Below are positions 1 to 5,096 of a stretch of DNA of 8,610 bases, piece after piece. This stretch comes from Candidatus Omnitrophota bacterium (GTDB lineage: Bacteria > Omnitrophota > Koll11 > Aquiviventales > Aquiviventaceae). Under the pieces are notes generated by a model. It was not told the origin of the DNA. It ran no database searches and saw nothing but the letters and a program-made list of their open reading frames with translations. Within the stretch, counting starts at the first letter, position 1. Each line of letters opens with the position of its first letter. The position numbers were made by a program, and so were the translations under genes. The stretch covers positions 1-8,610 of the forward strand of contig JACPXS010000024.1 of assembly GCA_016196415.1 (NCBI GenBank), written 5' to 3'.

Positions 1-645
1 CGCCACGCAATCCGCAACCTTATCACCCACCCCATCGCACCGTAAGAGCGCGGCCTTCGTCGCGTCGTAGTCGACGCGCCGCAACTGGTCGACCGGCAAC
101 TTCCCCTCCGCCACAAGACGCGCCGTCGCCCTGAGGTACGGCGCGCGATAGCCCAGGCCGAGGGTTCGCAGCGCCCGCTCCGGCACGCCGGCAATCGCCT
201 CGGGTCGAGGAAACGTGAACCCGCGAAAGCCGTTGAGCGCCACCGGCCGGCCGTAGGCCTGGCAGAGCCGCTCGATCATGCCCTCGATGCGCTTGATGTT
301 GTTAAAGGAAGCGCAGATGAACGAGGCGAGCGTTTCCCACGCATCCTGCCGCAGCACGCGCAATCCCCGGTGCTTGAGGATCGCCTGGTGGACCTGCATG
401 TCGGTATCGATCGAGGAGAGGATCGCGGACAGGTTCAGGTCGAGCGCGAAGTAGCGGCCGATCCGCTCGGGGGTGATGGCGGGGTCGGACGACTCGCACA
501 GAAGGATGTCGTCCGCCTGTCGGAGTTTCACGACGGACGGGCCGAGGAAACCGTAGAACCACCCCTGATGCTCGGTCCAGCGGAATGTCTGCCCGGAAGA
601 CACTGAAGCCTGGAGGGAAAAATCCGCGGCGGGAACCTCAATCAT
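1..645 (-). CDS. ogg: 8-oxoguanine DNA glycosylase, OGG1 type (C-terminus outside window)
   Basis: Bifunctional base-excision repair enzyme that removes 8-oxoguanine opposite cytosine and nicks the abasic site. The first 215 residues are visible; the rest lies beyond base 1. Seen: an N-terminal SGQTFRW motif (residues 17-23) matching the human OGG1 stretch with the 8-oxoG-sensing glycine; an ASFICASFNNIKRI segment (107-120) matching the minor-groove wedge helix; LGLGYR (162-167), where R167 equals human R204; and the helix-hairpin-helix GVGDKVADC (205-213), where K209 equals catalytic K249. The catalytic aspartate and last helix would lie outside the window. The ATG at 645 is chosen because an in-frame stop sits five codons upstream (658-660); no clear Shine-Dalgarno is visible. 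It lies 82 bases after dcd, so it may share the nrdJ transcript. Oddity: F114 replaces the usual wedge asparagine (human N149). Family assignment is firm; exact base preference is inferred. Confidence 0.93.
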   Translation of the reverse strand, partial: MIEVPAADFSLQASVSSGQTFRWTEHQGWFYGFLGPSVVKLRQADDILLCESSDPAITPERIGRYFALDLNLSAILSSIDTDMQVHQAILKHRGLRVLRQDAWETLASFICASFNNIKRIEGMIERLCQAYGRPVALNGFRGFTFPRPEAIAGVPERALRTLGLGYRAPYLRATARLVAEGKLPVDQLRRVDYDATKAALLRCDGVGDKVADCVA

Positions 646-664
646 ACGGACGAAGCATCAGCGC

Positions 665-722
665 CATGCGGAATTCGGAATGCGAACTGCTATGCCGAAT
701 TCTCCAATCCGCATTCCGCATG
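665..722. repeat. Degenerate GCGGAATTCGG-type intergenic palindrome
   Basis: The dcd-ogg spacer is built almost wholly of overlapping inverted repeats. CATGCGGAAT at 665-674 pairs perfectly with ATTCCGCATG at 713-722. GAATTCGG at 671-678 pairs with CCGAATTC at 695-702. CGGAATGCG at 676-684 pairs with CGCATTCCG at 710-718. The last pairing competes with the other two, so two alternative folds are possible. It begins 6 bases past the dcd stop. There is no U-tract, so it is not a standard terminator. The units look like copies of a short variable repeat; a dispersed intergenic repeat or an mRNA processing/stability structure are both possible. Confidence 0.7.
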
Positions 723-727
723 AAGCG

Positions 728-1336
728 TCAGACTTTCGGTAATGTGATGCCTTGCTGGCCTTGATATTTGCCTTTGCGGTCGGCGTAGGAAACCTCCGGC
801 AGTGATCCCGCCTCGAAAAAGAGCACCTGGGCGATCCCTTCGAACGAATAGATCCGCGCCGGAAGCGGCGTCGTGTTGGAGATCTCGATGGTCAGGTGCC
901 CCTGCCATTCCGGCTCGAGGGGTGTGATGTTGACGACGATCCCGCAGCGGGCATAGCTCGATTTGCCCAAGCAGATTCCCATGACGGAGCGGGGGAGCCT
1001 GAAGTATTCGACCGATCGCGCCAGGGCAAACGAGTTGGGCGGAATGACGCACACCAGCCCTTTGAAATCGATGAACGAATCCGGGTTGAACTGCTTGGGA
1101 TCGACGACCGCCTGTTTAAGATTTGTAAAGACTTTAAATTCGTCGGTGACCCGGATATCGTACCCCATCGACGAGAGCCCGTAGGAGATGACCCCGTCCC
1201 GCTTGAGCTGTTCCTCGAACGGCTCGAGCATCCGGTAGCGCTTTGCGTACTCGCGGATTTCCCAATCCACTAACAGGCGCCCCATCGATTGAATGGGCTC
1301 AGGGTTCTGGGCGAGTGTGGGTTGCGTCTCAAGCAT
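728..1336 (-). CDS. dcd: dCTP deaminase
   Basis: Deaminates dCTP to dUTP, which dUTPase and thymidylate synthase then take to dTTP; cytosolic, of the trimeric dUTPase-like fold. The product is 202 aa (E. coli Dcd is 193). Seen: the phosphate-binding motif GKSSYAR (124-130); the core segment with NITPLEPEW (136-144); TIEISN (149-154), where E151 aligns with catalytic E138 of E. coli Dcd; and the C-terminal lid KYQGQQG (190-196). The ATG at 1336 is chosen because GGGAG lies 5 bases upstream (1342-1346) and conserved sequence starts soon after; extension to 1402 would only add an unsupported 22-residue tail overlapping the upstream gene. Its first 8 bases overlap the end of the small ORF upstream, suggesting translational coupling. 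It follows nrdJ, so both steps of pyrimidine deoxynucleotide supply share an operon. Whether it also has the dUTPase activity of Dcd-Dut enzymes cannot be settled by eye. Confidence 0.93.
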   Translation of the reverse strand: MLETQPTLAQNPEPIQSMGRLLVDWEIREYAKRYRMLEPFEEQLKRDGVISYGLSSMGYDIRVTDEFKVFTNLKQAVVDPKQFNPDSFIDFKGLVCVIPPNSFALARSVEYFRLPRSVMGICLGKSSYARCGIVVNITPLEPEWQGHLTIEISNTTPLPARIYSFEGIAQVLFFEAGSLPEVSYADRKGKYQGQQGITLPKV

Positions 1337-1574
1337 GGTGGCTCCCTTTCCCCTCTGTTGAGAGGGCCAGGTGAATGCGATTGACGCTGCCCCGCACCGC
1401 AATCAGCGGGACATCCTTGCGCTTCCTGCGCAGGTGTTTCAGGTGCGGATTGGCCTCGTGACGGACCCAGCTCACTGGACGCTCCATGATCTGCGCCAGC
1501 CCATCCTTGCCCCAATGGGAGATAACAAACTGCTTGCACTTTTTTGAGAGCTCAGGCGTCAACATCCATCCCAT
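1329..1574 (-). CDS. Small basic protein, putative homeodomain-like HTH, between nrdJ and dcd
   Basis: I do not recognise this 81-aa protein as a named family. It is probably a real gene: a strong GGAGG (1581-1585) sits 6 bases before the ATG, and its stop codon overlaps the dcd start by 8 bases, as in a coupled operon. Residues 7-47 can be read as three helices, with [18 protein letters not shown] (24-41) resembling the I-A-x-x-L-G-R-S-x-x-x-V-R-x-x-A pattern of Myb/homeodomain-like helix-turn-helix proteins. A basic cluster LRRKRK follows (48-53). Fifteen Lys/Arg against six Asp/Glu, plus several His, fits a nucleic-acid-binding protein. It has one cysteine, so no zinc site. A second ATG at 1565 is in frame but too far from the Shine-Dalgarno. 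Position suggests a link to deoxynucleotide metabolism, possibly regulatory; this is inference. The overlapping ORF at 1270-1539 in another frame is rejected. Confidence 0.72.
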   Translation of the reverse strand: MGWMLTPELSKKCKQFVISHWGKDGLAQIMERPVSWVRHEANPHLKHLRRKRKDVPLIAVRGSVNRIHLALSTEGKGSHHA

Positions 1575-1580
1575 TCAGCA

Positions 1581-1595
1581 CCTCCCTGCGAGGGA
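1581..1595 (-). promoter_or_regulatory. Shine-Dalgarno partly inside a small hairpin
   Basis: In the transcript, TCCCT-CGC-AGGGA (1583-1595) can form a 5-bp stem with a 3-base loop. The 3' arm supplies three of the five bases of the GGAGG ribosome site (1581-1585) for the small HTH-like ORF. The hairpin lies in the 43-base gap after the nrdJ stop and could tune translation of that ORF, and of dcd through coupling. The pairing is seen; regulation is inferred. Confidence 0.5.
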
Positions 1596-1617
1596 TCGCG
1601 TGTAGCTATCCGCGAGT

Positions 1618-4398
1618 TCAGGAACAGCCTGAGGTACTTCCACAGTTCACGCACTTATAACAATTCCCGTTTCGCACCATGAGCGAACCGCAATCATGGC
1701 AGGCGGGGGCGTCGGCTTGCGCGACGAAGGTCACCTGCTCTTGCTGCTCCATGGGATTGGTGTGTCCGTTCCCCGCCGGGATCTTCGCCATCGCAGGAGC
1801 GGGGGCCGCTGCGGTGGCGGGCTTGGTCCCCGGCAGCTCGGTCACTTTGAACTCCTGCGCCTGCTCGGCCGGCAGGAATTTCAGCGCCATCCAGCGGAAG
1901 ATGTAGTCGATCACGGATTTGGCGAATCGGATCTCTTTGTTGTTCGTCACCCCGGACGGCTCAAAGCGTACGTGGCTGAATTTGTTCACGAGGACCTTGA
2001 GTGGCACGCCGTATTGGAGGGCAAGCGACACGGTGGTGGCGAAACAGTCCATCACCCCGGACAGCGTCGAGCCCTCCTTGGACATGACGATGAAAATCTC
2101 GCCCGGCGTGCCGTCTTCGAAGAGACCGACGGTCAGGTAGCCTTCGTGCCCGCCGAGGGAGAATTTGTGGGTGATCGCCTGCCGCTCATCCGGCAGCCGT
2201 CTCCGATAGGGGATGCCGGCCGGCGCTTTCGTCCCGACGGCTTTATCCTCCTTGCTGGTGGAGAGCGGTTGCACCCGTTTTGATCCATCGCGGTAGATCG
2301 CCAGGGCCTTGATCCCCAGCCGCCACGCTTCGGTGTAGGCGTGCACGATGTCTTCGACGGTGGCTTCCTGCGGGAGATTCACCGTCTTGCTGATCGCCCC
2401 GCTGATGAACGGCTGGACCGCCGCCATCATCCGCACATGGCCCATGAAGTGGATGGAGCGCGTGCCGTTGATGGGGCGAAACGCGCAGTCAAACACGCTC
2501 AGGTGCTCGGGCGTGAGGCCCGGAGCCCCTTCGATGGTCTCCCGTTCATGGAGCGACTTCAGGATCGCGTCAATCTGGGCCGGTTCATAGCCGAGTCGCT
2601 TGAGCGCCCTGGGAACGGTCTGGTTCACGATCTTGAGCATCCCGCCGCCGACAAGCCGCTTGTATTTCACCAGCGCGATATCCGGCTCGACCCCGGTCGT
2701 GTCGCAATCCATCAGGAATGCGATGGTTCCGGTAGGCGCGATCACCGTGACTTGGGAGTTCCGCATCCCCGACTGCTCGCCGAGCCGGATCGACTCATCC
2801 CAGGTCCGGGTTGCCGCCTGCAAGAGCGGCGGCGGCACGAGGCGGTGGTTGATCTTATCCACCTGCGCGCGATGTTTGCGCAGAACGCGAATCTGCGGTT
2901 CCCGGTTGAGCGCAAATCCGGCGTACGGACCGACGTGCTGGGCGATCTGACCGGACACCTCATACGCGTACCCGCAGAGGAGCGCCGACACCGCGCCGGC
3001 CCACGCGCGCCCCTCTTCTGAGTCGTAGGCGATCCCGAGCGACATGAGCAGCGCCCCGAGGTTGGCGTAACCCAACCCGAGCTCTCGATAGTCGTGCGCA
3101 TTGCGCTCGATTATCGGCGTCGGGTAGGACGAGTTGTCGACGATAATGTCCTGCGCGATGATCAGGATCCGCGCCGCGTACTTAAACTGCTCGATGAGGA
3201 AGTTCCCCTCAGCGTCGATGAATTTCAGCACATTGATGCTGGCGAGGTTGCACGCGGAGTTGTCTAAGTGCATATATTCCGCGCAGGGATTCGATGCGTT
3301 GATGCGCCCGGTGTTCGGGCAGGTGTGCCAGTCGTTGATCGTGGTGTCAAACTGCATGCCCGGATCGCCGCAGTGCCATGTCGCCTCGGCGAGCAACCGC
3401 AACAACTCCTTCGCCTTCACACGCTCAATCACCTCGCCCGTAGTCACCGCCTTCAGCTCCCATTCCTCATCGGCCAGAGCGCGCTTCATGAACTCATCCG
3501 TCGCGCGGACGGAGTTGTTCGCGTTCTGGAAAAACACGGAGCTGTACGCCTCTCCATCGATGGTCGCGTCATAGCCGAGGTCAATGAGCTTGTGCGCCTT
3601 CTCTTCCTCTTTCCACTTGCACAGAATGAACGGTTTGACATCGGGATGGTCGGCGTTCAGGACCACCATCTTCGCCGCTCGCCGGGTTTTCCCCCCAGAT
3701 TTGATCACCCCGGCGGAGGCATCGGCGGCGCGCATGAATGAGACAGGACCCGAAGCCGTTCCGCCGCCCGCCAGCCGCTCGCGGCAGGAGCGAATCGGCG
3801 AGACGTTCAGCCCGGATCCGGAGCCGTACTTGAAGATCATCCCCTCGTTGCGGTACCACTCGAGGATGGACTCCATCGTGTCGTCCACCGAGAGGATGAA
3901 GCACGCTGAGCACTGAGGCCGGGGCTCGATGCCGACGTTGAACCACACGGGGGAGTTGAACGCGGCGTATTGGTTGACGAGGAGGTAGGTCAGTTCTGCG
4001 CGGAAGGCTTCAGCGTCCTCGGAGCCGGCGAAATACCCATCCCTGATCCCCCACTCGGCGATGGTATTGGCGACGCGGCCGATCAGCTGCTTGACGCTCC
4101 GCTCCCGGCTGGGGGTGCCGAGCGCGCCGCGGAAGTACTTCGAGACCACCACGTTGGTCGCCAACTGCGTCCAGAAGTTCGGGACCTCCACATCGTTCTG
4201 CTCGAAGACGACCTCGCTCTTTTCGTTGGTGATGGTGGCGCTTCGCAACTCCCAGGTGATTTCGTCGAATGGATGGACGGTCTGCCGGGTCCATCGTCGA
4301 GGCACTCGCAACCCTCGTTGGGTGGCATGCTCGCGCTCTTTCAGAGTCGCCGTCGGCACTTCCCTCGCCCGTCCCCCAACCACTTTCACCTCAGCCAT
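1618..4398 (-). CDS. nrdJ: Adenosylcobalamin-dependent (class II) ribonucleoside-diphosphate reductase
   Basis: Reduces ribonucleotides to deoxyribonucleotides with a thiyl radical generated from coenzyme B12, so it needs neither oxygen nor an R2 subunit; cytosolic. The product is 926 aa, within the usual range of long NrdJ proteins. Seen: FNSPVWFN (147-154); PQCSACFILS (161-170) with redox cysteine C166; KYGSGSGLNVSPIR (190-203); the active-site loop NPCAE (370-374), where C372 is the radical cysteine with N370 and E374; SACNLAS (381-387) with partner redox cysteine C383, spaced 11 from C372 as in Thermotoga NrdJ; and the phosphate-binding APTGTIA (554-560). After an Ala/Pro-rich linker (857-880), a cysteine-rich tail carries C900, C903, C913, C916, C919 and C925, probably a zinc ribbon and shuttle. 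No ATP-cone is apparent at the N-terminus. The ATG at 4398 is chosen over 4458 because GGAGG (4407-4411) lies 8 bases upstream, while the longer reading runs into leader hairpin sequence. It heads the nrdJ-HTH-dcd operon. Confidence 0.97.
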   Translation of the reverse strand: MAEVKVVGGRAREVPTATLKEREHATQRGLRVPRRWTRQTVHPFDEITWELRSATITNEKSEVVFEQNDVEVPNFWTQLATNVVVSKYFRGALGTPSRERSVKQLIGRVANTIAEWGIRDGYFAGSEDAEAFRAELTYLLVNQYAAFNSPVWFNVGIEPRPQCSACFILSVDDTMESILEWYRNEGMIFKYGSGSGLNVSPIRSCRERLAGGGTASGPVSFMRAADASAGVIKSGGKTRRAAKMVVLNADHPDVKPFILCKWKEEEKAHKLIDLGYDATIDGEAYSSVFFQNANNSVRATDEFMKRALADEEWELKAVTTGEVIERVKAKELLRLLAEATWHCGDPGMQFDTTINDWHTCPNTGRINASNPCAEYMHLDNSACNLASINVLKFIDAEGNFLIEQFKYAARILIIAQDIIVDNSSYPTPIIERNAHDYRELGLGYANLGALLMSLGIAYDSEEGRAWAGAVSALLCGYAYEVSGQIAQHVGPYAGFALNREPQIRVLRKHRAQVDKINHRLVPPPLLQAATRTWDESIRLGEQSGMRNSQVTVIAPTGTIAFLMDCDTTGVEPDIALVKYKRLVGGGMLKIVNQTVPRALKRLGYEPAQIDAILKSLHERETIEGAPGLTPEHLSVFDCAFRPINGTRSIHFMGHVRMMAAVQPFISGAISKTVNLPQEATVEDIVHAYTEAWRLGIKALAIYRDGSKRVQPLSTSKEDKAVGTKAPAGIPYRRRLPDERQAITHKFSLGGHEGYLTVGLFEDGTPGEIFIVMSKEGSTLSGVMDCFATTVSLALQYGVPLKVLVNKFSHVRFEPSGVTNNKEIRFAKSVIDYIFRWMALKFLPAEQAQEFKVTELPGTKPATAAAPAPAMAKIPAGNGHTNPMEQQEQVTFVAQADAPACHDCGSLMVRNGNCYKCVNCGSTSGCS

Positions 4399-4441
4399 GC
4401 GCTGATCCTCCCTCGACGAGGCCCAAGATCTTGTCATCCTT

Positions 4442-4467
4442 CCCAATGGCATCCACAACCCATTGGG
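4442..4467 (-). promoter_or_regulatory. nrdJ 5' leader hairpin
   Basis: CCCAATGG (4442-4449) and CCATTGGG (4460-4467) form a perfect 8-bp stem with a 10-base loop. It starts about 7 bases after the predicted transcription start at about 4474, so nearly the 5' end of the nrdJ mRNA would be folded. Further palindromes, CAAGATCTTG (4424-4433) and CCTCG-A-CGAGG (4411-4421), lie between it and the ribosome site, the second overlapping the Shine-Dalgarno region. Possible roles are 5'-end protection or translational control. There is no terminator U-tract, and the leader of about 76 bases is too short for a cobalamin riboswitch. Confidence 0.55.
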
Positions 4468-4480
4468 GTTTCCATTGACG

Positions 4481-4508
4481 AATGTAGCATATCACCAAGG
4501 CTTGTCAA
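4481..4508 (-). promoter_or_regulatory. Sigma70-type promoter of nrdJ
   Basis: On the minus strand a perfect -35 TTGACA (4503-4508) is followed by a 16-base spacer and a -10 TACATT (4481-4486), preceded by TGC, an extended -10 (TGn) element. Predicted transcription start is near 4474, giving a leader of about 76 bases. This is the best promoter in the window and sits just upstream of nrdJ, separating the two gene blocks. Confidence 0.75.
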
Positions 4509-4512
4509 GCCT
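4498..4512. promoter_or_regulatory. Perfect 7-1-7 inverted repeat covering the -35 box
   Basis: AGGCTTG-T-CAAGCCT is a perfect palindrome centred on 4505, and the -35 hexamer (4503-4508) lies within it. A protein bound here would block RNA polymerase, so it is a plausible repressor operator. It is not a terminator for the minus-strand genes: the A/T run (4513-4518) lies upstream of it in that direction. The repeat is seen; the operator role is inferred, and chance overlap with the promoter is possible. Confidence 0.5.
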
Positions 4513-4517
4513 AAAAA

Positions 4518-4533
4518 ATACTATCTGTTGTGG
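4518..4533. promoter_or_regulatory. NrdR-box-like site upstream of nrdJ
   Basis: ATACTATCTGTTGTGG matches the published NrdR-box consensus acaCwAtATaTwGtgt at 12 of 16 positions by my hand alignment, including the conserved C4, A6, T11 and G13. NrdR is the ATP-cone/zinc-ribbon repressor of ribonucleotide reductase genes. The site lies 9 bases upstream of the -35 box. No nrdR gene is in the window, so its presence elsewhere in the genome is assumed. Confidence 0.5.
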
Positions 4534-4540
4534 AAACGCG

Positions 4541-4556
4541 ACACTAGATATCTAGG
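4541..4556. promoter_or_regulatory. Second palindrome, possible partner NrdR site
   Basis: The 12-base perfect palindrome CTAGATATCTAG (4544-4555) is preceded by ACA. The 16-base stretch from 4541 matches the NrdR consensus at 11 of 16 positions, but the palindrome is 2 bases longer than the standard core, so symmetry and consensus do not fully agree. It starts 23 bases from the first site, near two helical turns, whereas NrdR pairs usually lie about three turns apart. It may be a variant NrdR site or belong to another regulator. Confidence 0.35.
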
Positions 4557-4572
4557 GGTTGGGGGTCCGACG

Positions 4573-4601
4573 GTGCTAAGACGGTAGCACGGCCATTTTT
4601 T
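4573..4601 (+). terminator. Weak terminator-like hairpin reading on the plus strand
   Basis: GTGCTA (4573-4578) and TAGCAC (4585-4590) form a 6-bp stem with a 6-base loop, followed after 5 bases by six T residues (4596-4601). The orientation fits a transcript moving on the plus strand, where no gene is seen, and the 5-base gap weakens it. It could stop antisense transcription running out of the nrdJ promoter region toward the convergent batD-like gene, or simply be an unrelated inverted repeat. Confidence 0.25.
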
Positions 4602-4605
4602 GCGG

Positions 4606-4621
4606 CAGGGGCGGGCCCCTG
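4606..4621 (-). terminator. GC-rich hairpin directly after the batD-like stop
   Basis: CAGGGGC (4606-4612) and GCCCCTG (4615-4621) form a perfect 7-bp inverted repeat with a 2-base centre, realistically a 6-bp stem with a 4-base loop. It abuts the stop codon of the batD-like gene. In the minus direction it is followed by an A-run, not a U-run, so it is not a canonical intrinsic terminator. It may mark the 3' end of the htpX-clpB-batD unit by stalling polymerase or protecting the message. Confidence 0.35.
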
Positions 4622-5059
4622 TTAGATCGTCACCCGGCCTCCCTGAGGCGGCTTCAGGCTGGGTGGGAGCGTGGGTTTCTTGGCGGTAATCTCAATGGGG
4701 GCGGTTTGGAACTCTGCCCGATCCCGCACCGCCTTGAAGGGCCCCAGGTGGAACACCCCGGCTTGCTGTGGGATCAGGACGTAGATCAGGCTCGTGGAGC
4801 GTTCCATCATGCCGGCATGGATGGCAAAATCGGTCGATTGGCTGCGTGCGGCCACCGCCAGTCCATCAGGAAGCTGCGGGGGCGCCATGGTGAGACCCGA
4901 GAGATCACCGCTGAGCGTAATGATCAGGGTGACGGGTTCGCCGATATTCACGGTCGTCTTGTCGACTTTCGCGGAAATTTTCAGCTCTTGCGCCCACGCC
5001 GGGACAATGATCCCGGCGACCAGCAGGGCAGCGAGGAGGCGGCTTGCGCACTTCGTCAT
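4622..5059 (-). CDS. Exported single-domain BatD-like protein
   Basis: A small secreted or periplasmic protein of 145 aa. Residues 1-23 form a Sec signal peptide: K3, a hydrophobic core LLAALLVAGIIVPA, and a likely signal peptidase I site AWA-QE after A23. The mature part (24-127) reads like the first Ig-like beta domain of BatD/oxygen-tolerance proteins: an opening strand, KTTVNIGEPVTLIITLSG (34-51), PPQLPDGLAV (60-69), a Tyr-containing strand near 91-96, and a closing PIEITAKKP. A Pro-rich tail ends it. Full BatD proteins are roughly 400-600 aa with several such domains and a C-terminal membrane helix, so this is one domain alone. The ATG at 5059 is chosen because the signal peptide begins there; the ATG at 5131 would overlap clpB by 35 bases and add a charged tail. 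No good Shine-Dalgarno is seen, and it starts 37 bases after clpB, suggesting cotranscription. The BatD likeness is from pattern memory, not a search. Confidence 0.75.
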   Translation of the reverse strand: MTKCASRLLAALLVAGIIVPAWAQELKISAKVDKTTVNIGEPVTLIITLSGDLSGLTMAPPQLPDGLAVAARSQSTDFAIHAGMMERSTSLIYVLIPQQAGVFHLGPFKAVRDRAEFQTAPIEITAKKPTLPPSLKPPQGGRVTI

Positions 5060-5096
5060 CCGGCGAAGAAGCCATCGTGTGGCGTCCCGTCCGCTG

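Noticed and set aside
302..562. 86-codon minus-strand frame inside ogg
   Set aside because: It is a different frame from the open reading frame at 1-645, which carries all the OGG1 motifs.
1337..1402. Upstream extension of dcd to a start at 1402
   Set aside because: Adds 22 non-conserved residues and overlaps the small HTH-like gene; the ATG at 1336 has its own ribosome site.
1270..1539. 89-codon minus-strand frame across the dcd/HTH-like junction
   Set aside because: No ribosome site, low-complexity Pro/Gly/Arg-rich product, and it overlaps two better-supported genes.
2341..3021. 226-codon plus-strand frame inside nrdJ
   Set aside because: Antisense to conserved NrdJ core sequence; His/Arg-rich composition and no family motifs.
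4399..4458. Upstream extension of nrdJ to the ATG at 4458
   Set aside because: It overlaps the leader hairpin and Shine-Dalgarno; the ATG at 4398 has GGAGG at 8 bases.
4399..4621. Cobalamin riboswitch or tRNA before nrdJ
   Set aside because: The predicted leader is only about 76 bases, and no B12-box-like or cloverleaf pattern was seen.
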